Shown: piece after piece, positions 9,960 to 22,481 of the stretch
Numbering within the stretch: position 1 is the stretch's first letter
How the letters are laid out: each line of letters begins with the position of its first letter
Assembly (NCBI GenBank): GCA_029844215.1
Contig: CM056730.1
Span: 55,626,924-55,690,923, forward strand
Length of the DNA: 64,000 nt
Direction of reading: 5' to 3'
Source of the DNA: Przewalskia tangutica
Taxonomy: Eukaryota > Streptophyta > Magnoliopsida > Solanales > Solanaceae
Notes under the pieces: model-generated
Told to the model about the DNA's origin: nothing
What the model saw: the letters and a program-made list of their open reading frames with translations, nothing else
Database searches by the model: none
Program-made: the position numbers and the translations under genes

Positions 9960-10880
9960 CTGGGATCACTTTGGATGGATCTCCGATACTTTTCCGAACA
10001 TAACAACACGAAAGACCGGATGTACTGCCTCCTAAGTCGGACGACAATGCTAACCTATAGGCGACCTGGCCTACTCTTCAAATGATCTGAAAGGGCCCAA
10101 AGTACCTCGGGCTACGTTTCCTCTATTTTCCAAAACTCGTCACACCCTTTTCCGGGGTGGTACCTTCAAGAAGACCCACCGTCAACCGGAACTCCAAGCG
10201 TTGTCGCAGATTATCCGCACGACTTCTGTTGACTCTGAGCTGCCAATAACCTCTTCTGGATAAGCTTCACCCTATCCCCATCCTGCCGAAACAAGTATGA
10301 ACCAACTATCTGAACCTTGCCGACATCGAACCAATTGACCGGCAACTTACACTTCCGCCCCTACAAGGCGTCATAAAGCGACATTCGAATACTGAAATGG
10401 TAGCTATTAAAACACTCCCTCCACAGGAGGCAACCATCCTCACAGCTACCCCTGAAATCCAAACACTGGCCGGTGGCGAACGCGTCATCGAGACTCACAT
10501 GAGATCCTAACCCTGCCTGGTAAAACTTCCAGAAAAAGAAATAGCCGTAACCTGGGCTCCACTGCCTGTCATAGGGTGAAAGTAGGCACCTCGTGAAGCC
10601 TTACAACCTTTCTGACATAACATCACGCATAACCCTCTACCGAGTAAACGATCTTGACTGAAAGACAAGAGGGACTGACCTCATCGGCCCGACTACTGGT
10701 CGAACGCATCCACGAATTCGTACGATGGTTAACTAAACTTGGGCCTAACACCCTCGTGACCCTAACACAAAGTGGGACCACCCCAAACTGACCCCACCAC
10801 CATACAGGCCGCGGGTTGACCCGCAATCGGTCCGCAACCCGACCCACTATCGCGTCAGACACTTGCTTCCCGATTCCGGA
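9960..10880 (-). pseudogene. Decayed integrase (A2)
   Basis: Read on the minus strand, the order of recognisable stretches follows element B's integrase. First comes the region around the first catalytic Asp (near 10760), then the SDRGAQF-like stretch (near 10570), FW-K--Y-AGLG (near 10530), the stretch before the C-terminal domain (near 10320-10400), and the C-terminal domain around the HPVFH equivalent (near 10010-10080). Many indels and stops are present and no frame longer than about 90 codons survives. A chromodomain could not be recognised. In an active element integrase would insert the cDNA in the nucleus. Confidence 0.6.
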
Positions 10881-11242
10881 ACAATCCCACAATCAAGTCA
10901 CGAAAACCTAGTGGTCTTCTTAGATCAACTACCCTCTTTCATTTCACACTACCCAGGAACTTATTACACAAATAAATCCCACTTATACTATGCACTCCGA
11001 TAAGGGTCAAACATAAAAATATAGATCTCTTACTCGAGATGGCCTTGCCTCTAAGGTCTCCACGTATAAAACTCTAAGGCTCACACTTTCCTTATCCCCA
11101 ATCTTACCCGGTTAACTAACCATGATTTCTAATCACAATTAACATAACATTTAAGGCATACTCATCTTATCATACGTACAAATCTCTAGAGGGTTAAGGA
11201 TCTACCTGTATCTACAGCTTCACTCCCCTTTTGCCGTTCTAA

Positions 11243-12096
11243 TCAATCCTGCCCTGTTGGGCGCATAGCTAAGGAAGGTGACGAACTAGCCACTGATCCT
11301 GAAGGCTGAGTCTCTATATCCGCGCCACCTCTGGTCGGACAAATTCCTCGCAAAATGGCCCTGCTGGCCGCAAGTAAAACAAGCTGCCGAAGAAGTACGA
11401 CACTCTCCACAATGACACTTACCACAACGGCCACACCGAGGTGGGGGTGGCCTCCTCTGGCTAACACCCCTTCCTCTTTGAACCACTGAATCCGGCTGGC
11501 TAGAACCTACATATAGTGAACTAAGCCACGGAGCTCGCCAACTCGGCATACCGAACGTCACGAACCGTGGAGGACCACTGCACCGGGCGGAGGCGCATAT
11601 TCATTCTGCTGCTGAGGCGATTCGCCTCGAAAGTTACCAAAGGACCCTGTTGTTCCGGCCCTCTTCTGCTGATCTTGGTTAATCCGTCGATCTCTACGTT
11701 TCTCGGCCTGCTGTGCATAAGCCCTTACGCAAGCCATGCTCAAGCCTGACTGAAGAGCTACCCTTGCACAACCCTCTCTTAGATAGTCATCAAGACCCGT
11801 GATATATCGGTTCACTCAATATTCTCTGGTTGCTAAAATCCTAGCTAGTAACAGGTCCATTCCTTTGTAATCCATATTCTTTATTCCCGGTCGTGGAACT
11901 GAAGGCTCACATATCATGGCCGCAGTAGGAACTGCTGCCGCTGTGCTAAACTCTGATGGGGCTAGCGACGTCGCAGAACTACCCGAATGAAGCACCACCC
12001 CAGGTGATGATTGGGCCTGTGCCCTCGTAATCCTCTGTTTCACTCGCGGCTCCTCGCGCTTGCCTTCTGGGCCCGGGTTGCCTTACACGGAGGCAT
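11243..12096 (-). pseudogene. gag: gag pseudogene of element A2
   Basis: The minus-strand start codon at 12096 opens the family N-terminus (MPP then K-TRAQK). Recognisable pieces include a proline/alanine-rich N-terminal segment, the end of the capsid domain (MNRYITGLDDYL near 11810) and a zinc-knuckle stretch with CFTCGQQGHFARN (near 11370). The last Cys of that CCHC motif is lost (NLSD). The C-terminal PSLAMRP tail ends at 11243. Frames change several times, and the middle of the capsid domain is deleted compared with the F gag (about 850 bp against 1308 bp). It is non-functional. Confidence 0.82.
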
Positions 12097-12207
12097 AATA
12101 GTAAGGGAAAGAAATACGTTAGAGGGGTCCAACTTATAACACAGCTCTAAGGCACGATCTCAGAGTGAGAAGAATGGAAACCAATCCTAAATATCTCATA
12201 GCCTCCT

Positions 12208-12241
12208 GATTATTGGTGTGGTGCACAACACACCGATAATC
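12208..12241 (-). other. Leader hairpin with GTGCAC loop (A2)
   Basis: On the minus strand this 34-nt element folds as GATTAT/ATAATC, one mismatch, then GGTGTG/CACACC, closing an 8-nt loop TTGTGCAC. The upper stem here is fully Watson-Crick because both strands differ from D in one pair. It lies about 50 nt after the primer-binding site and before gag. Confidence 0.7.
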
Positions 12242-12287
12242 AAGACTCTACTAGATACGGTCTGTAGACACTTTCCGAGGATTAACT

Positions 12288-12299
12288 GCTCTGATACCA
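12288..12299 (-). other. Primer-binding site for initiator-Met tRNA (A2)
   Basis: The minus strand reads TGGTATCAGAGC, complementary to the 3' end of plant initiator Met tRNA. It begins 4 nt after the LTR terminal CA. Confidence 0.9.
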
Positions 12300-13059
12300 C
12301 TTTTGTCACGACCCGAACCCGAGCCCGTGACTGGTGCCTTGCCCCGGGCACCCAAGTAGCCATACATCAGAGTAATCAGCGGAATATAAAACAAGACATG
12401 AATAAAGTGAAGTGTAAAACAGTTATCTGAGAAAAGTTGCCTTTCGGCATATATATATATAACAACTAGAAACGATTACATCCCTTTTACAATTCTGCCC
12501 ACAATGATACTGCACTTCTAAGAATGATATGACAACAATGGCGGACAGGTTCGCCATACCCCAATGTAAGCACTTACAACGGCAGTGGATTATACCATTG
12601 ATAAGCCTCCGAGAAACGGAGCTTCTCAAACGCCGAATCGTGACCCTAAGGCGAGGATCAACACCGGTGTACCTCTACTGCGGCATGAACGCGGCCCGGC
12701 GAGGTCGATAACAGTACCAAGTATGTGAAATGAAAATATCGTAAATGAAATCATAGTAGTCTATATAAAGCGGAGACATGTATGATAACCAAACTACGAT
12801 TCACAATAAATAGCGAATATGTCAAGTCAGGGACTCACGCCCTCAAAGTCATCACTTAAATAGAACTATGGGTCTCACGCCCACAACATCAATCATGCCC
12901 ATGGAATACCTTCCTCACTGCCGGTAGTCTATGATATAAAAACACCAAGGAACACACATGAACACCAGGTCCCACCTGTGTCATAATAAAACCGTCACGG
13001 TAAATGCGAAGGCATGGCCGACTACTAAAACCCACGCACCAACAGTGGTCATAAAGCGT

Positions 13060-13370
13060 ATCATGAGATCTGTCTAGACCGCCACATGATCGGCCGCCAC
13101 TCGCGCATGATCTAATGCGCGTCTAGTCCTCGAACTTCCCGCACTCGCATAGGCCACCCGATGGCCCGCATGAGGTATTCTCGCATCGAGGGTAGCTACT
13201 CCCAAGAACGTCCCGACTCGCGATCCGCGTGGCCACATAGACCGCATGACCATAAAGGTCGCACACTAACTGGAACTCGTAGCTCGCATAGGTCCCCGGA
13301 CCCGCATGAGGTATTCTCGAATCATGGTCCTGCATCGCCGAGTCTACCCCGACGGAGGCGCCTTAACCCG
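13060..13370 (-). repeat. Imperfect repeats in the A2 LTR
   Basis: Degenerate units around CCGCATGAGGTATTCTCG and GGCCACATAGACCGCATGAC occur two to three times on the plus strand. Equivalent units are at 63590-63850 (A5) and, in opposite orientation, 28450-28740 (A3). This array differs from the one in the A1 LTR. Confidence 0.6.
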
Positions 13371-15189
13371 GAATCATGTCAAGAGGTGAGTGATGTAATA
13401 CTAGCATAACGGCTTACCGTTAGACAACATAAGCACAACAAGGGAAACCCTTTTACACAAACATCACAAGACACTAACACACGTAGCATCCTAACATGTT
13501 TAATTATTAAATCAACAAGGAAGTATTATAAGGCTATCACAAACCAACACAATCAAGTTATTCACACAAGGTACTTTCTACTTTATTATTAACAAGTTCG
13601 GGTTTTTATCCCCAAAGTACTTCATACATTAACTCTTTAAAAGATCTGCTTTTTCACAAAAGTCACACATGATACGTAGTATAAAAATAGAGTGACTATC
13701 TTCTTAAGTAAATCAAAACACTTCTCTTTGTAAAATCAAGTAACAACATTCTTTTTCCAAACGTTCAAGTTTGCCTAATTTCAAATACTCAAGTTTCTCA
13801 TTTTCGAAAGGTTTCGTAGTTCATAATTTTAATCACTTAATGATATAATTCTCCTTTAAAACAATTTGAGAAACATATGCCTTATATGTGAGTAGGTTAT
13901 TCTTGTTTATAACAATCTTATTAAAGCAGCCATGATCTAGGAAATGTAATATCATTTTGTCTCATCTTAGCTTCTATGCAGATGGAGGTTTCTACTGGTT
14001 TTAATAATACTTAATTAGTCAAAACATTTCCCTTTATTAACGCTGCAGTGGTTCGTTCGATACTTATTCTGATTTCCAAAATCAGTAAAACATTATCCCT
14101 TTTAAAAACCAAGTACTCATTACTCACGAATGAGGTTTCACACCTTTTTAACAAAATTCATATTAATAATTAAGTCAAGTCTCTTATCTTTTAAGATCAA
14201 GTCTCTTAACTTCTAAAATCAATAAACCGTTCTTTTTATCTCTCTTAAGCCGTTATACCTAACTTCCCATAAATCTAGTATAACTCTTAAGCTTTTAAAA
14301 CCAAGTATTACTCTTCTTTCAAAAAGGTTTCTTAATTCTTTTGAAATACTTCAAGATTCTTATTATTCAGGCTTAAGTCAAAAGACATTGCCGTAAAACT
14401 ACGTTCAGTTAACACACGTACGTCTACCGTACTATATATATATATTCTTTTAAAATATCATGCTCAAGAGGATAGGAAGAATCACATACCTCGCGACTAT
14501 TATCGACTATTAGCAAAACGCTCCACGGCTATAACCCGGCTAGCCTTGTCCACCTTTCAAGTAGAACATGCTACTTGCAAAACTTTCAACCTATAACGGT
14601 TATATAAGTCTATCAATAGCTAGACTACTCTGTAGAACATTCTAAGCAGTAGGTTCTCTATTCTACGGAAAATCGCAAAGACTTCCCTACCCGTTAAGTT
14701 ACACAAGTCTCATCAGAAATACAATCTATGTAAGTACAATTTAATCTTCTTCTTTAATATTCTTACGATGTGATTTCGCTCAAGTCTTTTACGTAATATC
14801 CTTCTATTACAGTTCAATTCTCTTCTATGAATCTTATATTCATTTCTATACTACTACAGTATGTAATTTCCAATTACAATAGAATGACAAGAGTATTTAC
14901 CTCGATAAGCCCAAAATTATCCAAGTTCTAATGTCGATCCTGAGCAACGTTTTAGCTCCTACTCTGGGCGCTCCAACCCGCTCCAAACAACCCTTAGAAG
15001 TTCTACGCAACTTCTTCTTAATACTTCAACCGGCTATGAAGATTTTCCTTAGGGTTTCGTTTTGGAGTGAAGGAAGTATAATAGTATTTCTGGGCTTTCA
15101 GTATAGGTGTAACCTTGGAATACTACAAAGTATTTGGGCCAAGGTATTTTGGAATAGTAACAATACTTGGAGAATACTTTTCTACCAAG

Positions 15190-15400
15190 GGGGGGTGTAT
15201 TCTACGAGAACAACTAGGCAAGGAGGGGGGGGATACTTTCGGCCAAGGGAGGGTGCTCGGCGAGGGCCTCACAATGGGGGAGGGGTAGGCTTGGACGAAA
15301 ACACTACACTAAGGGGGAGAGGGCTTTCAAGACTTAGAAATTATTTTAGGATGAAGAAGTCTTCAACTAAGGGGGGGGGGGGGGGGAGGGGTATTTATAG
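15190..15400 (-). repeat. G-run cluster in the A-type LTR
   Basis: The plus strand carries at least six runs of four or more G, one of about 17, close to the minus-strand TATA box. Equivalent clusters are at 8975-9165 and 59524-59700, with C-runs at 26836-26880 in the plus-oriented copy. The G-rich strand is antisense to the element. It could form G-quadruplexes. Confidence 0.65.
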
Positions 15401-15796
15401 GACAACCAAGGGCCAAGATCAAGCCAAGTGGTAGGCAAGTGTAGGGTGAGGATTTACCCATGTGTACCTTATCCATCTACCACACCAACTATCACAAATA
15501 TCCTACCTAACCCAAGACTCCAAATCGTCCCATTTGACGCCCACAACAACGTCCAATATGAGGGTGACACATGTCACCCTCCCGTTGGTCCAAAATGTTT
15601 TATCTCTCGGAAAAATCCGCAAAAATTTGAAATGACATAACCGTAATTTTCCCTTCGCAAGTCTTGTAAAACGTTTCGTCGAAAAACGATTCTTTTCGGG
15701 GGTTGTGAACAAAATTTCGAACCTTGCCTATCTTTAAGGCTCAAACTTCTCTACGTACGTCCTCACGTACATACTCTGGAAATACGGGGTATAACA

Positions 15797-17120
15797 AAGA
15801 GTCTATTCGAGGTAGCGCCTGATGGGGTGCTGAGATTTGAGGGCCGGTTGTGTGTTCCCGATGTGTCAGGACTTCGTCAGCAGATTCTGGGGGATGCACA
15901 CAGTGCTCGTTATTCTATTCATCCGGGGTCGACCAAGATGTACCATGATGTTTGTATTGGTGGGATGGCCTGAAGAGGGACGTGGCAGGTTTTGTTGCAC
16001 AGTGTCCTAATTGCCAGCAGGTCAAGGTCGAGCACCAGAGGCCCAGTGGATTATTGCAGTCTATTGAGATTCCGACTTGGAAGTGGGAGGTGATCAACAT
16101 GGACTTTGTTACAGGGTTACCTCGTACTCAGAGGAAGTACGACTCCATTTGGGTTATTGTTGACAGGCTGACAAAATCAGCCCATTTCTTTCCAGTCAGG
16201 ACGACGTTTTCGGCTGAGGACTACGCCAGATTGTACATCAGAGAGATTGTGAGGCTGCACGGTGTCCTGGTGTCGATTATATCTGATAGGGGAGCCCAGT
16301 TTATGGCTAACTTTTGGAGGTCTTTTCAGAAGGGTTTAGGGACACAGGTGAGTCTCAGTACAACATTTCATCCTCGATCGACGGCAGCGGCAGAGCGTAC
16401 TATCCGACAACGAGGATATGCTGCGAGCCTGCGTGATTGATTTCAGGGGTAGCTGGGAGGATCATTTGCCTCTTGTGGAGTTTGCTTATAACAACAGCTA
16501 CCATTCCAGTATACAGATGGCGCCATACGAGACTTTATATGGGCGGAAATGTAGATCGTTGATTGGTTGGTTCGACGTGGGCGAGGTGCAGTTAGTTGGC
16601 CCAGACTTGGTACAGCAGGCTGTGGATAAGGTGAAGCTTATCCAGGAGAGGCGATTAGCGACCAGTGGCGAAGTGATATGCGGATAATCGGCGTCGGCAT
16701 TTGGAGTTTCGTGCAGCGATTGGGTCTTCTTGAAGGTTTCACCCACGGCGGTGTGATGAGATTCGGTAAGAAGGGAAACTCGGCCAAGGTACATTGGGCC
16801 CTACCAGATCGTCCGTAGAGTGGGCCAGTTGCCTATGAGTTGGATCCGCCATCGAGTTAGAGGCGGTACATCCGGTCTTCCATGTTTCTATGTTGGAAGT
16901 GTATCGGAGATCGGCAGAGTTTTCCTACTAGTGAGGTCCAGTGACAGAGGGGTTATCGTATGAGAGAGTCCCATAACGATACTCGATCGCCAGTCGCGAT
17001 CGCGACCAAGGATGTGGCTTCCGTCAAAGTCTTGTGGAGAAATGATAACCGGGAGAAGATGACTTGGGAAGCGGAGGAGGACATGTTGAGGAAGTATCCT
17101 CACTTATTTCTTATACCTTC
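15797..17120 (+). pseudogene. Integrase with chromodomain, broken (element B pol end)
   Basis: Ty3/Gypsy integrase joins element cDNA to the host genome, and the chromodomain tethers it to marked chromatin. In order: H2C2 zinc motif (AHSARYSIHPG, then CPNCQQVK near 16000), core with first Asp in NMDFVTGLP (near 16100), second Asp in IISDRGAQF (near 16290) and the Glu in AAAERTI (near 16390). Then come FAYNNSYHSSIQMAPYE (near 16480-16530), a broken C-terminal domain, and a chromodomain (VASVKVLWRN then MTWEAEEDMLRKYPHLF, 17010-17110). The residues before the catalytic Glu are altered. Frameshifts lie near 15950, 16410 and after 16680. Insertion of A2 removed everything upstream. Confidence 0.92.
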
Positions 17121-17303
17121 AGGTAATTCATCTTCCCTTACTTGTCAAGTTTTAATTGAAGTATTTCTTTTGCTTAAATGCTATTGTGTGGCCATGTGTG
17201 GCATTAATGGTATGTCGGGGTTGTGAAAGGAAACTATGTCGCAAATTTTAAAGTTTGACTCCGAAAGAACATTCGGGGACGAATGTTTCTAAGGGGGGAA
17301 GAA
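15797..17303 (+). mobile_element. 3' part of the internal region of element B
   Basis: The sequence enters mid-integrase at the border with A2 and continues through the integrase core, C-terminal domain and chromodomain to a gene-less tail. It ends with the AACATTCG...CGAATGTT hairpin (about 17262-17281) and the polypurine tract AAGGGGGGAAGAA against the 3' LTR. The 5' half of B should lie left of the window, beyond the nested A elements. Confidence 0.88.
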
Positions 17304-17435
17304 TGTTACACCCCGTATTTACAGGACATGTTTTAAGGACGTACGTAAGAACTCACAAGTGTTAAGATTTGAGACTTGTAAAAATTTATCGGAATTATGA
17401 AATTGTCGGAAAACGTATTATTTTGACGAATGAGA

Positions 17436-17453
17436 GGGCGACACGTGTCACCC
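17436..17453 (+). promoter_or_regulatory. ACGT-core palindrome with intact CACGTG (B LTR)
   Basis: GGGCGACACGTGTCACCC is an 18-bp inverted repeat with one mismatch. It contains the G-box CACGTG and the ABRE-like ACGTGTC on both strands, about 130 bp into the LTR and about 185 bp before the TATA box. Confidence 0.6.
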
Positions 17454-17637
17454 CCCCTTAAAGATGCCTTGGACGTTTTGTGCAAGGGCAAGAGGGTCAT
17501 TGGACCTTTGTTAGCAAGACAAGTCTTGCAACTTGTAGCTTGAGAGAATTGACTTGGTCAATGGGACCACCACACTTGATATTTAATAAGACTACATCCA
17601 AGCCTCACATTTGTTTATATCTTGACCCTCCATTGCA

Positions 17638-17647
17638 CTATATAATA
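17638..17647 (+). promoter_or_regulatory. TATA box (B LTR)
   Basis: CTATATAATA lies about 335 bp into the LTR, in the position of CTATAAATA in the A LTR. Confidence 0.5.
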
Positions 17648-18378
17648 CTAGTAGTGCTAGACAAGCTTAAACACTTAGCCAAAATTTCACTAAATTGGAA
17701 GAACAAGAGCATTGCTCTCGGGTTCCCTCTAGAGAAAAAGAAAAATCTTTGTTTCTTGTCCATTTAGCTCCAGACTTTAAACCAAGGTTCTTGAGTGTAT
17801 TGTAAACATATCTCAATAGAAAAATCTTGGAAAAAGATAGTTTACGGGTTAGTCGCAGTTTAAAACCTAGTTGTCTTTCTAGGTTTTGTTTGGAGATTTG
17901 AAGGAGATTTGTTGGTGTTGTTCTAAGGGTCTCAACTAGCGGATTGAAGCGTCTTGAAGAGGCTCTAAGTTGTTAATGAGCGACTTCGGATTTGGAGATT
18001 GGATTAAGATTCGTTGAGGTATAATCTTATCTTTTAAAAGTGTTACAAGATTATTTATATTGTTGTTAGCTTTGCATGTTGCTAGCATGAAGTATATGTG
18101 TTGAAGTTTATAAGTATTATGGATTGCTTGTAACTTAAATCCGAAATGTTATACAAGCCACTTGAAGTTGGATTACTAATTGGTCGTTTATTAGAAATCG
18201 TCGCATGTTACTTACTTGAAGATTATAGTAGTTATAATCAATTGCGACTTGATATCATGTTATGCTAACAACTTGGATTGAAATGGAAATTGGATAAGAA
18301 TTGATGTTGTAGTACTTCAAGTTAGCCGAATTGGCCTAGTAAGTTGTATCAATTTGATATCTTTTGTGGGGCGGAATT

Positions 18379-18401
18379 TTACACGTCTAGTAGGCGTGTA
18401 A
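18379..18401 (+). other. Mid-LTR inverted repeat TTACACG/CGTGTAA (B LTR)
   Basis: A 7-bp stem surrounds a 9-nt spacer. The same repeat occurs at the same relative place in C, D, E and F LTRs. In G2 (52185-52208) both arms are changed in step. Confidence 0.65.
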
Positions 18402-19324
18402 TCCCCTATTGTTGATTGCATTTATTGGGCCTTAAATGTGGCGTGTTTGGTTATTGTATTCGGCCTTGAAAAAGGTGGCAAAGTAAGTAGAAACAAAGGA
18501 GGTGCTGTCCGATTTCCGTAGAATTTAGCGACTTGACACTTATAATATTCTACGTTTGAAGTAAGGCTTTAATAGACGTATTGTGAATATTATAGGTTGA
18601 CATACTACGGGCGGGACTTTGTACTTGGCAAGTGGTTTGACCCGGCGAGGTATGTAGAACTTTTCCTATCTTTTGAGAATGACTAGTTGTACGTATATAG
18701 TACGGTAGACGTACAAGACCTTGATATCCTTTACTAGTTTTATGAATATCCAAGTTGGGTGAGTTAGGAGATTAACTCACTTCTTTGAAAGTATTAAGGA
18801 TGTCTAATGTTTTATTAAAGTTAAGGGACTTGAAGAGTTTTAAAGTATGTGATACTTGTTCCGTTTTAAACGTATAAGTCCCTTGGATAGGAAATTGTAT
18901 ATGGCTAAGGTATAAAGCGAATGTAACGACTTTATGGGGAGTTGGTTATAATTGCTTTATGGAAAGATGAATGACTTGTTTTTAATGAAAAGGCAATTTG
19001 ATTTTAAGGCATCGATTGCCTAAGGTTTTATAATAAAAGGAGTCACTTGATTTAGAAACCTAACTTTATTTCTAAAGGTATTGTGACTTGTCTTGAAAAG
19101 TAATTTTGACTTGATACTACGGTTTATAGTATCTTGGAAGTTTTATATGAAAATGAGTCATTTTCAAAAGGTTAGAAGTACGTAGTACTTTGGGTTAAAC
19201 TCCCGGATTTATTATAACATATTAGTGCCTTAAGTGAACTAAAATGAGAGTGTAGATGAATAAGACTAATAAGAAGTTAGGGGGATTTCTAACTTGCTTA
19301 TTTATTGTATGACGGCCGGTTGAG

Positions 19325-19552
19325 ATAGGGTAAGAGTATAAGTGAGGGGTAAACCCCCAAGACGCTATACCACCTTCTCCAGGATAAGAGTATAAATGAG
19401 GGGTAAACCCCCAAGACGTTATACCACCTGTTTTACTACCTTCTCCAGGGTAAGAGTATAAATGAGGGGAAAACCCCCAAGACGTTATACCACCTGCTTC
19501 AGGGTAAGAGTATAAATGAGGGGTAAAACCCCAAGACGTTATACCACATGTT
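19325..19552 (+). repeat. Minisatellite in the B LTR, 4 copies of about 57 bp
   Basis: The unit begins GGGTAAGAGTATAAATGAGG and contains CCCCAAGACGTTATACCACC. The second and third copies are separated by a short extra spacer. The same unit appears inverted at 56165-56400 in LTR I, confirming that I is B type. Confidence 0.9.
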
Positions 19553-22280
19553 TCTATGGGTTCGCTACCCATGATTTGATCGGGAGTCTCCTATTGTGAT
19601 GTTGTACGTATTCTCTTGATTTACTCTCATTGTTAGTAAGACAACGCATCGTAATTTTGTTAGCATACATGTCTCGGCTTTGTTTTAAACTTATGTTGTA
19701 ATTACTGATTTTCCGCTTTTACATACTTAGTACATATTGTGTATCGACCCTTCCTCGGCCGCGTTCACGCCGCAGAAAGTGGTAAGGAGTGGTGGATCCG
19801 CATTGTTAGGATCACTTATCAGACGTCAGAAGCTCCATTTCTCTGGAGGCTTGTCTCTTTTGGTACAGTCTTTCCCTGATGTTGTAGATTTATGTACATT
19901 CAGGGGTATGGCGGGGCCCTGTCCCGCCACAGTTGTTATTCTTAGAGGTCTGTATTCACATATGTGGTTGGGTCAGAAGAACCGAGTTATCTGATTGTAC
20001 TTTTGATTATGTTTATATTATGGAAGGCGGCCTTATCGGCTAGCCTATGATGTTTATTGTCTACACATGTGTTTATGTTGTGTATGTTCCGCTTCTATTC
20101 TCTGATGTATACCTGAACGAGGTGCCCAGGTAGGGCACCAGTCGCAGCCCGGGGTCGGGTCGTGACAGTATTGTAAGTATATCTCAATAGAAAGATCCCG
20201 GAAAAACGACGTTTTCACGTTAGTCGCAAGGCGAAAACCTAAGGTGTTCTTCAACTTTGAAGATGGAACTTGAAGAGGAGTTCTTCATGAGCTTCTAAGG
20301 AGTGCTTGGAGCGGATTGGAACATAAGAAGAGGAGCTAAAAGTTGCTATGGATCGACTTTTACGCTTGGACATTATTAGGTCTTATTGAGGTAAAATCTT
20401 CATCTTCTTAATGTAATGGAAGATTACATGTTATAGTAGTTAAGAAATGAGCATGTGGTTTATCGAATGAAGTTTGAAAAGATTTGGATCATGTCGACAT
20501 GTTAAAACCGAAAATGGACAAGTTAGCCATTTATGTTGTAATCAATTTGGTCGAAGTTACAATCGCCGCATGTTAAGGAAGAAAGGATTTATAGTTGTTG
20601 TAATTGTTATTATGTATATAACATGTTGGAATAACAACTTGGATTGAAAAAGGAATTGAAAGAGAATTGATATTGTTATGGATAGTGTTATTGCCGAGAA
20701 TGTGCCTTAAGGAATGGACAGTTTTATATTGATTGTGGGGCAGAATTTTACACGTCCTATTAGGCGTGTAATCCCCTTTGTATTTGCTGAATTATTGGGC
20801 CTTAAATGCGGCGTTTGGTTATTGATTTTCGGTCCTTGAAAAAGGTGGAAAAGTACGTAGAAACAAAGGAAGTGATGCCCGATTTTCCATAGAATAAGAG
20901 ACCTTACACTTAGTATGATTCTACGTTAAGTGAGGAGTTCATAGACATGTTATGATTAATATAGGTTGAAGTACTACGAGTAGCGTATTCTACTTAAAGG
21001 ATGGAATAACTATCAAGGTTGAAGTACTTTGGAGCAATTTGCTACTTGTCGATAATCGTCGCGAGGTATGTGAACCTCTTCCTCCTTTTTGGCATGATTC
21101 TATGTATGAAATATACATGTGGTTTTATTTCATGATTCCTTTTACTCTTAGAAGTTAAGAGGTACGTATGTTGATTTACTCTATGTGAAAGTTATAACTA
21201 AGTTATCCTAAGTTAATACCAAGTCTTATGGGGGATGTTGGTAAGAGTCGTTAGGAAGTATTTGGAGTCGAGTTGACTTTGCTAATTTACTGCACGAATG
21301 AGAATAAGTATCGAACAAGCCATTGCAGCGTTAATAAAAGAAAATGTATCGACAATCAATTATATTAAAATGAGTAGAATTCTCCATCTGCATAGAAACT
21401 AAGATAAGACAAAGTTGTATTACATTTTCTAGATCATGGCTGCTTTAATAAGATCGTTATAAACGAGTATAACCTATTCACAATGCATAAAAGTATATGT
21501 TACTTAATATTAAAGAGTTTACGTTATGAAGTTTTAAGATCATGAACCTTGAATTCTTAAAAGGTTAAGAGACTTTATTTTTAAAGTTAAGAGACTTGAA
21601 ATTCTAAGTTAAAGAGACTTGATATTCTAAGTTAAGAAACTTGATTTCTAAAGTTAAGAGACTTGAAGTATTTTGAAAGTTATGTAACTTGAATTGAAGG
21701 TATAAGTCTCTTGGTTATAAAACAAAAAGAATGAATTAGTCTAAGGCATAAAGTTAGTATAACGACTTTATGGGAAGTTGGTTATAACAACTTTATGGTT
21801 GGTTAGAAGAATGGTTTTCTCCAGTAATGTAAACAAAGAAATGACTTGAAATAAGGAAGGGCAATTTGATTTAAAGGTATCAATTGCTTAAAGTTTTAAA
21901 GTAAGGGTCACCTGATTTAGAAGCCTAGAAATGTATCTCAAATAATGTAGTGACTTGTTTGAAATGTAGACATGCCTTGATACTACGGGTGTTAGTATCT
22001 TGGGGTTTTATATGAAAAAAGTCTTTTGAAAAGAATAGAAGTATGTAGTACATTGGGTTAAATTCCCGGATTTTTTATGTGAAACAAAAAGTGCCTTGAG
22101 TATATAAAATGAAACTCTAAAGATTTTATGAACTTGCCTATGCTTGCTTGTGATAGCCTTGAGTGCAAGTATTATATGTTTACGCTGTCGTGACTCTCAG
22201 TTGGAGGGCCGGCTGTCTTGTTGTGATTACTTGGATGTACCGAAGCGGACGAGGCTTCCGGGTATGCTTCCATTGTGATT

Positions 22281-22480
22281 GATCCTTGGACATGCTTATA
22301 CGATGTGGATTAGGGCATGCGACCGTGACGCGTTAGATTCGGATTGTTTTTATTACTCCTTGGACATGCTTATACGATGTGGGATTCCGGGGCATGCGAC
22401 CAGGAGGCGGGTTAGATTCCCGGATTTGTTTTATTACCCCATGGCCATGCTTATACGATGAGGGATTCCGTGGCATGCGA
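22281..22480 (+). repeat. Minisatellite C-1, 3 copies of about 75-90 bp
   Basis: The unit includes GGACATGCTTATACGATG, GGGCATGCGACC and TTAGATTC. Three copies of uneven length. Confidence 0.8.
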
Positions 22481-22481
22481 C

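Larger units (their letters stand above)
9571..12303 (-). mobile_element. Internal region of inverted element A2
   Basis: Read on the minus strand: primer-binding site, leader hairpin, decayed gag (12096-11243), a gene-less spacer (about 11240-10880), decayed integrase (about 10880-9960), a tail without a frame, then the hairpin and polypurine tract against the 3' LTR at 9571-9600. There is no protease, RT or RNase H. It is the best-preserved A-type internal region and serves as reference for A1, A5 and C/A3. Confidence 0.85.
12304..15796 (-). mobile_element. 5' LTR of inverted element A2, complete, 3493 bp
   Basis: The minus strand runs TGTTATACCCCG (from 15796) to GGGTCGTGACA (12304). It is the only uninterrupted full A-type LTR of an A element here. 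From its start it has an ACGT-core palindrome near 15567, a TATA box at 15392-15400, a G-rich plus strand at 15190-15400, a mid-LTR conserved module, repeats near 13060-13370, a distal TATA-like box near 12762 and the hairpin chain at 12535-12725. It borders element B's integrase; AAGAG at 15797-15801 is the expected target duplication. Confidence 0.9.
17304..20167 (+). mobile_element. 3' LTR of element B, B type, 2864 bp
   Basis: The LTR runs TGTTACACCCCG to GGTCGTGACA and directly follows B's polypurine tract. It has an intact ACGT-core palindrome (17436), a TATA box (17638), a mid-LTR inverted repeat TTACACG/CGTGTAA (18379-18401), a four-copy minisatellite (19325-19552) and the 3' hairpin chain (about 19725-19935). 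It inserted into the C-type LTR; GTATT at 20168-20172 should be its right-hand duplication. Confidence 0.9.

Noticed and set aside
12288..12299. Match to tRNA sequence as a tRNA gene
   Set aside because: Only the 12-nt primer-binding site is complementary to initiator tRNA; no tRNA body or promoter boxes are nearby.
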